From: Kribbella sp. NBC_00382 | Lineage (GTDB): Bacteria > Actinomycetota > Actinomycetes > Propionibacteriales > Kribbellaceae | Reading direction: 5' to 3' | Length of the DNA: 64,000 nucleotides | Assembly: GCF_036067295.1 (NCBI RefSeq) | Contig: NZ_CP107954.1 | Coordinates: forward strand, 5,642,001 to 5,706,000 | Translations under genes and position numbers: made by a program | Notes under the pieces: model-generated | The model's input: only the letters and a program-made list of their open reading frames with translations | Database searches by the model: none | Told to the model about the DNA's origin: nothing | Part shown: one piece after another, positions 18,216-27,398 of the stretch | Position numbering within the stretch: the first letter of the stretch is position 1 | Layout: each line of letters begins with the position of its first letter

Positions 18216-19339
18216 ATGCCCACCTCGGCTCGGATGCGGCTCACGATGCCGGGGAGCACAGTGGCGAAGCGGTCGACCTCGTCGTGGGTGCTGGTGCGTC
18301 CCAGGGAGATACGGACGTTGCCGTGGGTGAGGACGCCCATTGCCGCCAGTACGTGGGACGGGCGGAGCGTGCTCGCAGTACAGGCTGAGCCGCTCGACAC
18401 GGAGAAGCCCTCGGCGTCCAGGGCGGTGACCAGCGCCTCGCCGTCGACGTACAGGCAGGAGAAGGTCAGTACGTGCGGCAGCCGGTCGTCCGGGTCGCCG
18501 ACCACCTCGACATCGGTGATGTCTGCCGCGACCCGGTGGCGCAGCTCGTCGATCCACGCGCGGTGCTGCTTGTTGAGCTCAGCGGCCTCCAGTAGGCGTG
18601 CCTGCAGAGCTGCTGCGGCCGCTAGAGCAGCAGGGACGTTCGGGTGGCCGGGGGAGAGGCCGTCCTCCCGCTCATCCACCGGCCAGGCCGGAGCGAGCCG
18701 CGTGCCTTTCCGCACTGCGAGCAACCCCACACCCGCCGGCCCGCCCCACTTGTACGCACTCGCTGTCAGTGCGGACCACCCAGCCGGTACTACGTCATGC
18801 GCGACCGAGGCCGCCGCGTCGACGAACAGCGGCACCCGTGCGGCTGCACACGCCTCGGCCAGCTCCCCGATCGGCTGGCGAGTGGCAACCTCATGGTTGG
18901 CCGACTGGAGAGCAGCGACGGCTACTCCCGGTTGCTGGACCGCTGCCTTGAACGCCTCCAGGTCGACCCGTCCAAGGCTGTCGACAGCCACCTCGTGCGC
19001 AGTACCGGCCGCTGCCGCCGCGTGAAGTACCGCAGAGTGCTCGACCGCAGAGTGCACGACGATGTCGCCGACCCGACGCCGGGCGGCAGTCACAGCGAGC
19101 AATCCACCATGGATCGCGGCCGTCCCCGACGTGGTGAAGAACAGCTCGTCCACCCGTACTCCGAGGCCTTCGGCCAGCACCGCGCGGGCGTTGTCGAGCA
19201 GCAGTCTGGCGGTCCGTCCCTCGTGGTGAAGCCGGGCCGGATCGGCCCACCCGGAATCCAATGCCGAGAGCAACACTTCCCGCGCTGCCGGATGTAAAGG
19301 TTCGGCTGTCGCGGCGTCCAGGTATGCACGGTTGCTCAC
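18212..19339 (-). CDS. Cysteine desulfurase (NifS/IscS-like, class V aminotransferase fold)
   Basis: The 375-residue PLP enzyme has the Schiff-base Lys in SAYKWGGP, a conserved His in AVEHSAV, and the active-site Cys in SVSSGSACTAS. It converts cysteine to alanine and loads persulfide sulfur on a carrier, here almost certainly the coupled TusA-like protein. The GTG start has no ribosome binding site, but a TAGCGT -10 box sits 7 nt upstream, consistent with leaderless translation. It is divergent from ctaC. Confidence 0.92.
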   Translation of the reverse strand: MSNRAYLDAATAEPLHPAAREVLLSALDSGWADPARLHHEGRTARLLLDNARAVLAEGLGVRVDELFFTTSGTAAIHGGLLAVTAARRRVGDIVVHSAVEHSAVLHAAAAAGTAHEVAVDSLGRVDLEAFKAAVQQPGVAVAALQSANHEVATRQPIGELAEACAAARVPLFVDAAASVAHDVVPAGWSALTASAYKWGGPAGVGLLAVRKGTRLAPAWPVDEREDGLSPGHPNVPAALAAAAALQARLLEAAELNKQHRAWIDELRHRVAADITDVEVVGDPDDRLPHVLTFSCLYVDGEALVTALDAEGFSVSSGSACTASTLRPSHVLAAMGVLTHGNVRISLGRTSTHDEVDRFATVLPGIVSRIRAEVGM

Positions 19340-19346
19340 ACGGGAA

Positions 19347-19352
19347 ACGCTA
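19347..19352 (-). promoter_or_regulatory. Leaderless-type -10 box (TAGCGT) for cysteine desulfurase
   Basis: On the reverse strand TAGCGT ends 7 nt before the GTG at 19339, which would place the transcript start on or next to the start codon. No Shine-Dalgarno sequence is present, and the region also carries the forward promoter of ctaC. Confidence 0.5.
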
Positions 19353-19433
19353 AGCCCTACCTATGCGCGGAACCGCCGGAGGTGTCCAGTAGTGTTCTGT
19401 CGTCAGTCTCACCTGGGAAGGGAAAGGCGCCCC

Positions 19434-20333
19434 GTGGGTTCGAACGGCACGCCCGGAGTGGTGCGCGCAGCAGGTCTGAAGAGGGCCCGCGCCGCGGTAC
19501 GTCCGGCGAAGCGACGCCTGCTGGTGGCGACGTCAGTAGCGGTGGGCACGTTGGTGCTGACCGGCTGCTCGTCGGAGACCACCGAGCAGTGGAAACGACT
19601 CGGTCTGCCCCCGGGCGCATCCGACCGTACCGAGGCGATGAAGAGCCTCTGGATCGGCGCCTGGATCGCCGCTCTGATCATCGGTGTCCTCACCTGGGGC
19701 CTGATCCTGTACGCCTCGGTCCGGTACCGCCGGCGCAACGAGGACGCGCCGCGGCAGACGCGCTACAACCTGCCGCTCGAGGTGCTGTACACGCTGGCGC
19801 CGTTCGCGATCATCGGTGTGCTCTTCTTCTACACCGTCGAGCACGGCAACAAGATCACCGCGATGTCCGACAACCCGTCGCACACCATCAACGTGGTCGG
19901 CCAGCAGTGGCAGTGGACCTTCAACTACAAGGACACCGTCGACGGGCAGGAAGGCGTCTGGGAGACCGGCACGCTGGACAACCCCGCGACGCTGTGGCTG
20001 CCGGTGAACGAGTCGGTGCACTTCGACCTGACCTCGCCGGACGTCATCCACTCCTTCTGGGTGCCGGCCTTCTACTTCAAGCTCGACGTCATCCCGGGCC
20101 GGACCAACAAGCTCGAGCTGACCCCGACCAAGACCGGCACCTTCGCGGGTAAGTGCGCGGAGCTGTGCGGCCTCTACCACAGCCGGATGATCTTCACCGT
20201 CAAGGTGGTCACGGCCGAGGAGTACCAGACGCACCTCAAGGAGCTGGCCGCCAAGGGCCAGACCGGGGCGGCGACCGGTGGCCAGGACGCGACGACCATT
20301 CCCGGCACCGGGAAGCAGGAGGGCGAGAAGTGA
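19434..20333 (+). CDS. ctaC: Cytochrome c oxidase subunit II
   Basis: The 299-residue protein is the CuA-bearing subunit of the aa3 oxidase. It has a lipobox-like signal (LVLTGC), two membrane helices (about residues 60-85 and 100-125) and a C-terminal cupredoxin with VIHSFWVPAF and the CAELCGLYHSRM metal site, so both CuA cysteines, the His and the Met are present. GTG 19434 has a GGGAAAGG ribosome binding site; a possible TAGTGT -10 box is at 19390-19395. It overlaps ctaD by 4 bp (GTGA). Confidence 0.97.
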   Translation: MGSNGTPGVVRAAGLKRARAAVRPAKRRLLVATSVAVGTLVLTGCSSETTEQWKRLGLPPGASDRTEAMKSLWIGAWIAALIIGVLTWGLILYASVRYRRRNEDAPRQTRYNLPLEVLYTLAPFAIIGVLFFYTVEHGNKITAMSDNPSHTINVVGQQWQWTFNYKDTVDGQEGVWETGTLDNPATLWLPVNESVHFDLTSPDVIHSFWVPAFYFKLDVIPGRTNKLELTPTKTGTFAGKCAELCGLYHSRMIFTVKVVTAEEYQTHLKELAAKGQTGAATGGQDATTIPGTGKQEGEK

Positions 20334-22108
20334 CCGACATCGCCGAGCGCACAGGCGCCATCGGTGCGGCGACCGCACTGCCCAGGCGGCGCAGCAAGGG
20401 CCAGATCGCGGTCAAGTGGCTGACCACCACCGACCACAAGCTGATCGGGCACCTGTACCTGATCACGTCGTTCGCGTTCTTCCTGATCGGCGGCGTGATG
20501 GCGCTGCTGATCCGGGCCGAGCTGGCCAAGCCGGGTCTGCAGATCGTCAACGAAGAGGTCTACAACCAGCTCTTCACCATGCACGGCACGATCATGCTGC
20601 TGCTGTTCGCGACACCGCTGTTCGTCGGTTTCGCGAACGTGATCATGCCGGTCCAGATTGGTGCTCCTGACGTTGCGTTCCCGCGGCTGAACATGTTCAG
20701 CTTCTGGCTGTTCCTGTTCGGCGGCCTGATCACGATCAGCGGCTTCTTCACGCCGGGCGGCGCGGCCGACTTCGGCTGGTTCGCCTACGCGCCGCTGTCG
20801 AACGCGGTCCGTTCGCCGGGTGTCGGCGGTGACCTGTGGATCATGGGCCTGTGGATGGCCGGTCTGGGCACCATCCTGGGTGCGGTCAACTTCGTGACGA
20901 CCATCATCACGATGCGCGCCCCGGGTATGACGATGTTCCGGATGCCGATCTTCACCTGGAACATCCTGGTGACGTCGATCCTCGTTCTGATCGCCTTCCC
21001 GATCCTGGCCGGCGCGCTGCTGATGCTGGAGGCGGATCGAGCCTTGGGGGCTCACGTCTTCGACGCGGCCAATGGCGGGCCACTGCTGTGGCAACACCTG
21101 TTCTGGTTCTTCGGGCATCCCGAGGTCTACATCATCGCGCTGCCGTTCTTCGGCATCATCACCGAGATCCTGCCGGTCTTCAGCCGCAAGCCCGTCTTCG
21201 GCTACATCGGCCTGGTCGGCGCGACGCTGTGGATCGCGGTCCTCTCGGTGGCGGTGTGGGCACACCACATGTTCGTCACCGGGGCGGTGAACCTGCCGTT
21301 CTTCTCGTTCATGACGTTCCTGATCGCGGTGCCCACCGGGGTGAAGTTCTTCAACTGGATCGGCACCATGTGGGGCGGCTCGGTGTCCTTCGACACCCCG
21401 ATGCTGTGGTCGGTCGGCTTCCTGACGACCTTCCTGTTCGGCGGCCTGACCGGCGTCATCCTGGCGTCGCCGGCGCTGGACTACCAGCTGTCCGACTCGT
21501 ACTTCGTGGTCGCGCACTTCCACTACGTCGTGTTCGGCACCGTGGTGTTCGCGATGTTCGCGGGCTTCTACTTCTGGTGGCCCAAGATGACCGGCCGGAT
21601 GCTGGACGAGAAGCTCGGCAAGCTGCACTTCTGGCTGCTGTTCATCGGCTTCCACACGACCTTCCTGGTGCAGCACTGGCTGGGTGTCGAGGGAATGCCG
21701 CGGCGCTACGCGTCGTACGGGGCGAACGAGGGCTTCACCACGCTGAACGAGGTCTCCAGCGTCGGCGCCTTCATCCTCGGCCTGTCGATGCTGCCGTTCT
21801 TCTACAACGTCTACAAGTCGCGCAAGTCGCCTCTCGTCGGCGTCGACGACCCGTGGGGCTGGGGCCGCTCGCTCGAGTGGGCGACCAGCTCCCCGCCGCC
21901 GCGGCACAACTTCGTCAGCCTGCCGCGGATCCGGTCCGAGAGCCCCGCTTTCGACCTGCACCACCCGGAGATCGCGATGGCGGAGTACCCGGACAGCGGC
22001 GCTCCCCGGGACAACCTGCTGGATGCCGGCGAGGACCAGGGCCGGGTCGAGAACCTGGAACGCAACATCGCGGCCGGCAACGGCGCGGACGGAGAGGGTA
22101 AGGCATGA
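20330..22108 (+). CDS. ctaD: Cytochrome c oxidase subunit I
   Basis: The 592-residue subunit has about 12 membrane helices and the catalytic centre residues of a heme-copper oxidase: the heme a ligand in the FTMHGTIM segment, the CuB/Tyr cross-link site in GHPEVYI, the AHHMF His pair and the HFHYVVFG heme pair. It reduces oxygen to water and pumps protons in the bc1-aa3 supercomplex. GTG 20330 lies in a GTGA overlap with ctaC and has GGAGGG upstream. The cytoplasmic C-terminal tail (about residues 520-592) is polar and typical of actinobacteria. Confidence 0.98.
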   Translation: MTDIAERTGAIGAATALPRRRSKGQIAVKWLTTTDHKLIGHLYLITSFAFFLIGGVMALLIRAELAKPGLQIVNEEVYNQLFTMHGTIMLLLFATPLFVGFANVIMPVQIGAPDVAFPRLNMFSFWLFLFGGLITISGFFTPGGAADFGWFAYAPLSNAVRSPGVGGDLWIMGLWMAGLGTILGAVNFVTTIITMRAPGMTMFRMPIFTWNILVTSILVLIAFPILAGALLMLEADRALGAHVFDAANGGPLLWQHLFWFFGHPEVYIIALPFFGIITEILPVFSRKPVFGYIGLVGATLWIAVLSVAVWAHHMFVTGAVNLPFFSFMTFLIAVPTGVKFFNWIGTMWGGSVSFDTPMLWSVGFLTTFLFGGLTGVILASPALDYQLSDSYFVVAHFHYVVFGTVVFAMFAGFYFWWPKMTGRMLDEKLGKLHFWLLFIGFHTTFLVQHWLGVEGMPRRYASYGANEGFTTLNEVSSVGAFILGLSMLPFFYNVYKSRKSPLVGVDDPWGWGRSLEWATSSPPPRHNFVSLPRIRSESPAFDLHHPEIAMAEYPDSGAPRDNLLDAGEDQGRVENLERNIAAGNGADGEGKA

Positions 22109-22500
22109 AGGCGGAGGCCTGGGTCTTCGGCATCCTGACGGTGTTCGTCCTGATCGTGACGCCGATCTACTGGATCATGTCCAACGACCCCACCGGCACC
22201 ACCGCACTGGTGATGACGTTCTTCCTGTCGCTGCTGGTCGCGTTCTACCTGTCGATCACCGGCCGCCGGATGGACGCCCGGCCGGAGGATCGCAAGGAAG
22301 CCGAGATCGTCGAGGGAGCCGGTGAGCTGGGCTTCTTCCCGCCGTACTCGTGGTGGCCGCTGTACTGCGCCGGCACCGTCTCGGTGATCGTGCTCGGCAT
22401 CGTCTTCGGCTGGTGGCTGTTCATCGTCGGCGCCGGCATCGGCATCGTCACCCTCAGTGGCTGGGTGTTCGAGTACTACCGGGGTGACCACGCTCACTAA
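22105..22500 (+). CDS. ctaF: Cytochrome c oxidase subunit IV, actinobacterial type
   Basis: This 131-residue protein has four membrane helices and the FGILTVFVLIVTPIYW start and SWWPLYCAG segment typical of the actinobacterial oxidase subunit IV. It stabilises the aa3 complex. The ATG overlaps the ctaD stop (ATGA), so it is the last gene of the ctaC-ctaD-ctaF operon. Confidence 0.95.
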   Translation: MKAEAWVFGILTVFVLIVTPIYWIMSNDPTGTTALVMTFFLSLLVAFYLSITGRRMDARPEDRKEAEIVEGAGELGFFPPYSWWPLYCAGTVSVIVLGIVFGWWLFIVGAGIGIVTLSGWVFEYYRGDHAH

Positions 22501-22657
22501 GTCGGCGGATTCGTAAACTTTTCCGGCTTGCCGGACGTCACCAGTACAGCGGGCCGTGGGGGCTCCGCCGTGCTGGTGACGTATGCAGTGCGTGGTTAGG
22601 ACCGTCCGGCGAGCTAGGCTTCGCCTGGCGGCTGACGTTATCTCAGGGGAGCTCAGG

Positions 22658-23911
22658 GTGTTGAGTAGTACGGTCCGTAAGCACGGCCTCGCCGTGGCGG
22701 GGATCTGCGCGGTACTGCTGGTCGGTACTGCCTGCAGCGACACGAAGGCGGCCGATCCAGCACCGTCCGCGGGGAACACGCAGGGCAGCACGAACCCGAG
22801 CGGCGCCCCGTCGACGCCCGGCTCGAGCAGCACGCCCTCCAACGACCCGGGCGCGGCAAACGTCCAGATCGTCCCGGCCAAGGGCGCGTCCGCGGTCAAG
22901 CCCGACGCGCCGGTAACGGTGACGAGTGCCGGTGGTGAACTGTCCGACATCACGCTGAAGGACTCCGACGGCAACAAGATCGACGGCAGCCTGAACGAGG
23001 ACAAGTCCGTGTGGACCGCAGAGCCCGGCCTCAAGCCGGGCGCGAAGTACACGCTGTCCGGTACGGCGAAGGGCACCGACGGCGCCACCATCCCGATCAG
23101 CTCGGACTTCAAGACGATGTCCGCGACCGGCGGCAAGCTGAAGGCCTCGGTCGCGCCGCTCGACGGTGAGACGGTCGGCGTCGCGATGCCGGTGCAGATC
23201 TTCTGGAACAACCCGGTCAAGGACAAGGCCGCGGTCGAGAAGCGCCTCAAGGTGACCACCTCGGTCCCGGTCGAGGGCACTTGGTCCTGGCAGAACAGCA
23301 AGCAGGTCAACTACCGCCCGAAGACGTACTGGCCGGCCGGCACCAAGGTCACGGTCGACATCAAGACCCAGGGCGTCAACGCCGGCGGCAACATCTGGGG
23401 TTCGGCCAGCCGCAAGATCAGCTTCACCATCGGCAAGTCGGTGGTCAGCAACGTCAACGTCAAGAAGCACTCGATGACGGTCACGATCAACGGCAAGCTG
23501 GCCCGGACGATCCCGATCACCGCGGGCAAGGACGGCTTCACCACCCGCAGCGGGGTGAAGGTCATCATGGAGAAGTTCAAGACCAAGCGGATGGACGCCG
23601 CCACCATCGGCATCAAGCCGGGCGACCCGAACTACTACAACATCAGCAACGTCCAGTGGGCCCAGCGGGTGACCAGCTCCGGCGAGTTCGTCCACGGCGC
23701 CCCCTGGTCCGGCGGCGCCCAGGGCAGCGCGAACGTCAGCCACGGCTGCGTCGGCATGAGCCTCAAGGACGCCCAGTGGTACTTCAACCAGACCCTCCGA
23801 GGCGACCCGGTCGTAGTCACCGGCACCACCCGCCACATGGAAAAGGGCAACGGCTGGACCGACTGGAACGAAACCTGGGCCCAGTACAAGGCCGGCTCCG
23901 CCCTCGCCTGA
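22658..23911 (+). CDS. L,D-transpeptidase lipoprotein (YkuD domain)
   Basis: The 417-residue protein has a lipoprotein signal (LLVGTACSD), a Ser/Pro/Gly-rich linker, two Ig-like domains (about residues 70-265) and a C-terminal YkuD domain with HGAPWSGGAQG and SHGCVGM, the Cys (about residue 364) being the nucleophile. It forms 3-3 cross-links in peptidoglycan at the outer membrane face, like the mycobacterial Ldt enzymes. GTG 22658 has AGGGGAG 6 nt upstream. A TAGGCT -10 box at 22615-22620 gives a short 5' leader. A strong terminator follows. Confidence 0.95.
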   Translation: MLSSTVRKHGLAVAGICAVLLVGTACSDTKAADPAPSAGNTQGSTNPSGAPSTPGSSSTPSNDPGAANVQIVPAKGASAVKPDAPVTVTSAGGELSDITLKDSDGNKIDGSLNEDKSVWTAEPGLKPGAKYTLSGTAKGTDGATIPISSDFKTMSATGGKLKASVAPLDGETVGVAMPVQIFWNNPVKDKAAVEKRLKVTTSVPVEGTWSWQNSKQVNYRPKTYWPAGTKVTVDIKTQGVNAGGNIWGSASRKISFTIGKSVVSNVNVKKHSMTVTINGKLARTIPITAGKDGFTTRSGVKVIMEKFKTKRMDAATIGIKPGDPNYYNISNVQWAQRVTSSGEFVHGAPWSGGAQGSANVSHGCVGMSLKDAQWYFNQTLRGDPVVVTGTTRHMEKGNGWTDWNETWAQYKAGSALA

Positions 23912-23918
23912 ACTTCTT

Positions 23919-23954
23919 AACAGCAGCCGACCGATACTCCGGTCGGCTGCTGTT
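23919..23954 (+). terminator. Intrinsic terminator after the L,D-transpeptidase gene
   Basis: A perfect 15-bp stem (arms 23919-23933 and 23940-23954, AACAGCAGCCGACCG and its complement) encloses a 6-nt loop, starting 8 nt after the stop codon. The right arm ends in TGTT followed by a weak T-run. Confidence 0.8.
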
Positions 23955-23970
23955 TGCGTTGGTACTACGC

Positions 23971-24055
23971 CCCCACGCCAGCGCCCGCTCGCTCCTGCGC
24001 CGCTCACTCCCGCGCCGGCTCCCACCCACCCGTGCAGGCGCTCCTACGTCGCGCG
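23971..24055. repeat. 85-bp direct repeat, copy 1
   Basis: This segment matches 24157-24241 at 80 of 85 positions by eye. The two copies lie in the same orientation 186 bp apart. The rest of 23955-24432 is GC-rich with no gene I can support; a long reverse-strand open frame there follows the repeats and has no family resemblance. Confidence 0.8.
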
Positions 24056-24156
24056 GTGGGACCACCTGGGTGGCGCACCCTGATGGGCTCCAGCAGCTCC
24101 TGAGCGCCCGGGCACGGTGTACCCCACGTCGGCCACCCCGACCCACCCGTCGCCTG

Positions 24157-24241
24157 CCCCAAGCCAGCGCCCGCTCGCTCCTGCGTCGCTCACTCCCGCG
24201 CCGGCTCCCACCCACCCGTGTAGGCGCTCCCATGTCGCGCG
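24157..24241. repeat. 85-bp direct repeat, copy 2
   Basis: Second copy of the 23971-24055 repeat with five substitutions. Both copies contain GCTCGCTCCTGCG followed by CGCTCACTCCCGCGCCGG. The similarity may extend weakly beyond the copies through GACCAC and GGTGG. Confidence 0.8.
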
Positions 24242-24432
24242 AAACGCGACCACGCCGGTGGTGTCCCCCTACATGGCTCGAAGTCACCGATGAGTGAGGC
24301 GCCTCCGTGCCGACCACGTCGCTGACGGACTAGCAGCCAGCTTGCGTGGGACGCCGGCGTTGCCGCCTCTAATGCATCGTCGCCGTGCACCGGTCCGAGG
24401 TGTCCGCCGCTTGTCCAGGGCGGTCTAAACCG

Positions 24433-26210
24433 TCAGTCAAGCTGGCCAGGGTCATCGAAGATGCCTTCACCGCTGAACAGGTCCACGATGTGATGGGCTT
24501 TCAAAATCTGCATCCGGGCAAGCAATGGGATGAAACCTACCGTTTGGCCACTATTCATCCGGATGGCGCCTGCATCGACTGCCCCCCAGGTGGAAGGCGC
24601 CAGAGGTTCGTTTGGCCACGCGTCATTGTGGGCGAACTGTGCGATATGCCAGGTAATTGAGTCGTCGTCACCAGAGGTGGCGAGCAGATTCGCGAGGCGT
24701 GCGCCGGGCTCTAACTCTTCGTCAGTCGTCAATCTGAGCTCGCCGATGAGGAGCAGCGGCGCCATGTCGCCGGTGAAGACCTCCAGACTCGCGATCAGTT
24801 GCCGGTCGTCGAGAGTCATCCGCCACATCGCATTCTCATCGATGCCGGATGTGGTCTCTGGCACGGCCCGCTGGGCGAGGGACGTCGCGTCGTTCCAGAT
24901 CAGGTTGAGAGCTAATGTCGCCTGGAATCTCTGAGCCTCCCGGGCAGAGATCTGCTCCATTCGTGCCTGCTGCTCCAGCTGGAGTCTCGTGGCCTTCGCA
25001 TGGTGTTGCTGCATCCGCTGTTGGCCGGCGGTGAGTTGTCGATCACCGCGAAGGCGATCGAGCAGATCTTCGGCCTGCCTGGGCCGACTCCCTGGATCCT
25101 TTGCCAATAGTCGATAGATGAGGGCGCTCAGTACCGCGTCCAACTCATCTGGGAGCGCCGGTATCCCTCCAGCATGTTGCGCCGCGAAATCGGGTCCGGG
25201 GAAGGCGACATTCCCTGTCACTGCCTCGAAAGCTACGCAACCGAGAGCGTAGAGATCACTCGAACGGGTGGTCCGCGCCGTCCTGAAGACCTCAGGAGCT
25301 CGATATTCGAGGGTTCCCGTACCCATCCAGGTGTGAGTAGCAGTTGCGACATCGAGAATCCGCGAAATACCGAAGTCGGCAAGGCACCACCTGCCGTCGT
25401 GCTTGAGGATGTTCTGCGGCTTGATGTCGCGATGGACGATGCCTGCGGTGTGGATATCGACCAGGCCGTTCGCGACGTCAATCACCACTTGACGGACCTC
25501 GGCCAGCGCCAGGCCATCGGGATTGGCTGAGATGACCTCTGCCAGGCTCGGCGTTGCTACCGGCATGACGATCAATAGAGCGTCGTTGACATACGCCCAG
25601 TCGACGATCGGTACCAGGAAACGTGACTTCGAGCCGGCGAGCAGTTGAGCTACCTCAATTTCACGGTTGACCTGCTTTCGCTCGATAGCCTCACGTTGCG
25701 GATCATCCGTACGAATCTGGACCCGCTTGACGGCCACGGGCTCCCTGTTCTGATCCAGGCCACTGAACACCTGACCCTGGCTCCCCGGTCTGCCAAGAGG
25801 CGCGGTGGTGTCATACCAGAACCGGGCTCCAGTCAGCCCCTGGAAGGCTTCCAACCCCTCCAAGGCTTGCTCTGTGCTCTGCTGGCTAGCGGCCAGTGCC
25901 TTCCGGAGTTGCTCCCCTATCAATTGGCGTTCGGCATCGACCTCTCGATACAAGTGCTGAACTGGCACCTTGCCACCGACTAGATCGCGATGCCTCGGAG
26001 ACTGCGATTGTGCGACAGATGTCCGGTCCAAACCCAAGGCGAAGAGAACGTCCTCAGCCGCCGAACGCCATCGGACATATCGCTGATAGAGATCCGTGGC
26101 GGCGTCGGCATTGGACCGACCTGCTGAAGGTTGTTCTGGCCGTCCTGGATCACACTTTTGACGCGACTGGCCAGATGGTCGAGCGCGCTCGGCTCTTCGC
26201 TGGTGCTCAC
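24433..26210 (-). CDS. Ser/Thr protein kinase with apparent N-terminal frameshift
   Basis: A Hanks-type kinase domain is clear: glycine loop GRPGSQGQVF, VAVKRV, HRDIKPQNIL, DFGIS, YRAPEV. A helical region and a beta-rich C-terminal domain of about 130 residues follow; there is no membrane segment. The best N-terminus is GTG 26210 (MSTSEEPSALDHLASR...), but that frame stops at 25980, while the kinase frame continues as NADAATDLYQRYVRWRS. Joining the two needs one base restored near 26113-26118. If the DNA is correct, expression might use a downstream GTG at 25968, which keeps the whole kinase domain. GC content and third-position GC look lower than in neighbours, hinting at transfer. Confidence 0.7.
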
Positions 26211-26321
26211 CGACCAAGTTTGTCAGCCTAAATCGACAATTTGCGCAGCGTTCCGACAATCGCAGGCGCAGCCGAGACGACAAGCGCACGCTCTGGTCAG
26301 CGACCGCGACGAGCGGATGGC

Positions 26322-26972
26322 TCAAGTTGCCGGAGATTGCAGAGCAGACGGGGATGTACGGGGTACGCGCGAGCGAAATGGGTCCTGAGAGCGGCAAGTT
26401 CCACTCGGTTGTGATGAGAACGAGGCGAGGGCTTGGGGAAGGGTGGTGAAGCCGTCGGAGGTGAGGAAGTGGCCAGCCGCAGGAATGATCTTGGGGGTTG
26501 TGCCGAGGAGAGCCGCCAGGCGGTCGGTGTGGGGTGCGGGGACGTATGGGTCGGCGTCTGAGCGGATGAGTGTCAGCTGGTCGACGTTTGCGCTGACCCC
26601 ACCCAGGGGGCAGCCGTCGGCTATGTAGTCGTCTAGTTCTGGGAGGGCGGGGAGGGGGTCTACGAAGCCGGCTACGAGGACCAGGGTGCCTAGGCGCCAG
26701 GGGGTGGGGAGCGCGTTTAGGTGGCGGAGGACGGTTAGGCAGCCGAGGCTGTGGGCGATGATGGTCGAGTTTTCGTCGGGGGTGCCTACGGCGGTACGGA
26801 CGGCTGCTGCCCAGCGGGTGGGGTCTGGGTGTTGCGGGTCGGGGAGGCGGGGGATCGTGGTGGGGATTCCGTCGGCCTCGAGTTGATCGGCCAGCCAGCC
26901 GAACCAGTGGTCTTCGGGGGTTGCGGCGTAGCCGTGGATGATTGAGGCGCGGCGGTGGGTTGTTGCTGTCAT
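26322..26972 (-). CDS. Alpha/beta hydrolase of the RBBP9/YdeN family
   Basis: The 216-residue protein reads IIHGYAATPEDHWF near its start, IIAHSLGCLTVL around the nucleophile Ser, and ends the catalytic core with DPYVPAPH and AAGHF (Asp and His). This is the small serine hydrolase family RBBP9/YdeN. The last 35 residues form an Arg/Ser-rich tail beyond the usual family length. Its promoter (26981-27012) has the shape controlled by MerR proteins, and the divergent MerR gene is 60 bp away. Confidence 0.88.
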   Translation of the reverse strand: MTATTHRRASIIHGYAATPEDHWFGWLADQLEADGIPTTIPRLPDPQHPDPTRWAAAVRTAVGTPDENSTIIAHSLGCLTVLRHLNALPTPWRLGTLVLVAGFVDPLPALPELDDYIADGCPLGGVSANVDQLTLIRSDADPYVPAPHTDRLAALLGTTPKIIPAAGHFLTSDGFTTLPQALASFSSQPSGTCRSQDPFRSRVPRTSPSALQSPAT

Positions 26973-26980
26973 GGTGCAGG

Positions 26981-27012
26981 ACCGTAGGGGTTCACGTCAG
27001 CGTGAAGGTCAA
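26981..27012 (-). promoter_or_regulatory. MerR-type promoter and operator between hydrolase and MerR genes
   Basis: On the reverse strand, TTGACC (27012-27007) and TACGGT (26986-26981) are separated by 20 bp, longer than the normal 17. The spacer contains the palindrome TTCACG-TCAG-CGTGAA (26991-27006). A long spacer with a centred dyad is the hallmark of promoters untwisted by MerR activators. The -10 box ends 8 nt before the hydrolase ATG. Confidence 0.75.
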
Positions 27013-27032
27013 GCGATGAGCGGGAGGCGGTA

Positions 27033-27398
27033 GTGCTGATCAGCGAGTTGGCTGAGATGACCGGGGTGAGTACGCGGGCGCTCAGGCACTACGAGGAGCA
27101 GGAGCTGCTGGTACCGGCCCGCAACAGCAACGGGTACCGGAACTACGCCGAATCCGACGTCACCCGGGTAGCCCAGATCAGGACGATGATCGCCGCCGGC
27201 ATCGGAACGTCGACCATCCGGCAGTACCTGGATTGCGCTCGTACCGGCGAGCACGGCACAACCCTCGAGCTGTGCCCTCGCCTGCGGGCCGAGCTGGACT
27301 CCCTGGCGACCCGCCTCGACGCTAGACAAGCCGAACTCCGCGACACTCAACGACATCTGAGCGGTCTCGCATCGCGGAGTTCGTCAGCCAGCGGTTAA
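27033..27398 (+). CDS. MerR-family transcriptional regulator (short)
   Basis: The 121-residue protein has the MerR helix-turn-helix (LISELAEMTGVSTRALRHYEEQELLVPAR, then GYRNYAESDV) and a dimerisation helix, with only a short C-terminus and no recognisable ligand domain. GTG 27033 follows a GGGAGGCGG ribosome binding site. It is divergent from the alpha/beta hydrolase and probably regulates it through the dyad at 26991-27006. Its stop overlaps the convergent serine hydrolase by 4 bp. Confidence 0.88.
   Translation: MLISELAEMTGVSTRALRHYEEQELLVPARNSNGYRNYAESDVTRVAQIRTMIAAGIGTSTIRQYLDCARTGEHGTTLELCPRLRAELDSLATRLDARQAELRDTQRHLSGLASRSSSASG

Noticed and set aside
22643..24025. Long reverse-strand frame opposite the L,D-transpeptidase
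   Set aside because: It is a codon-phase shadow of a well-supported gene and has no domain.
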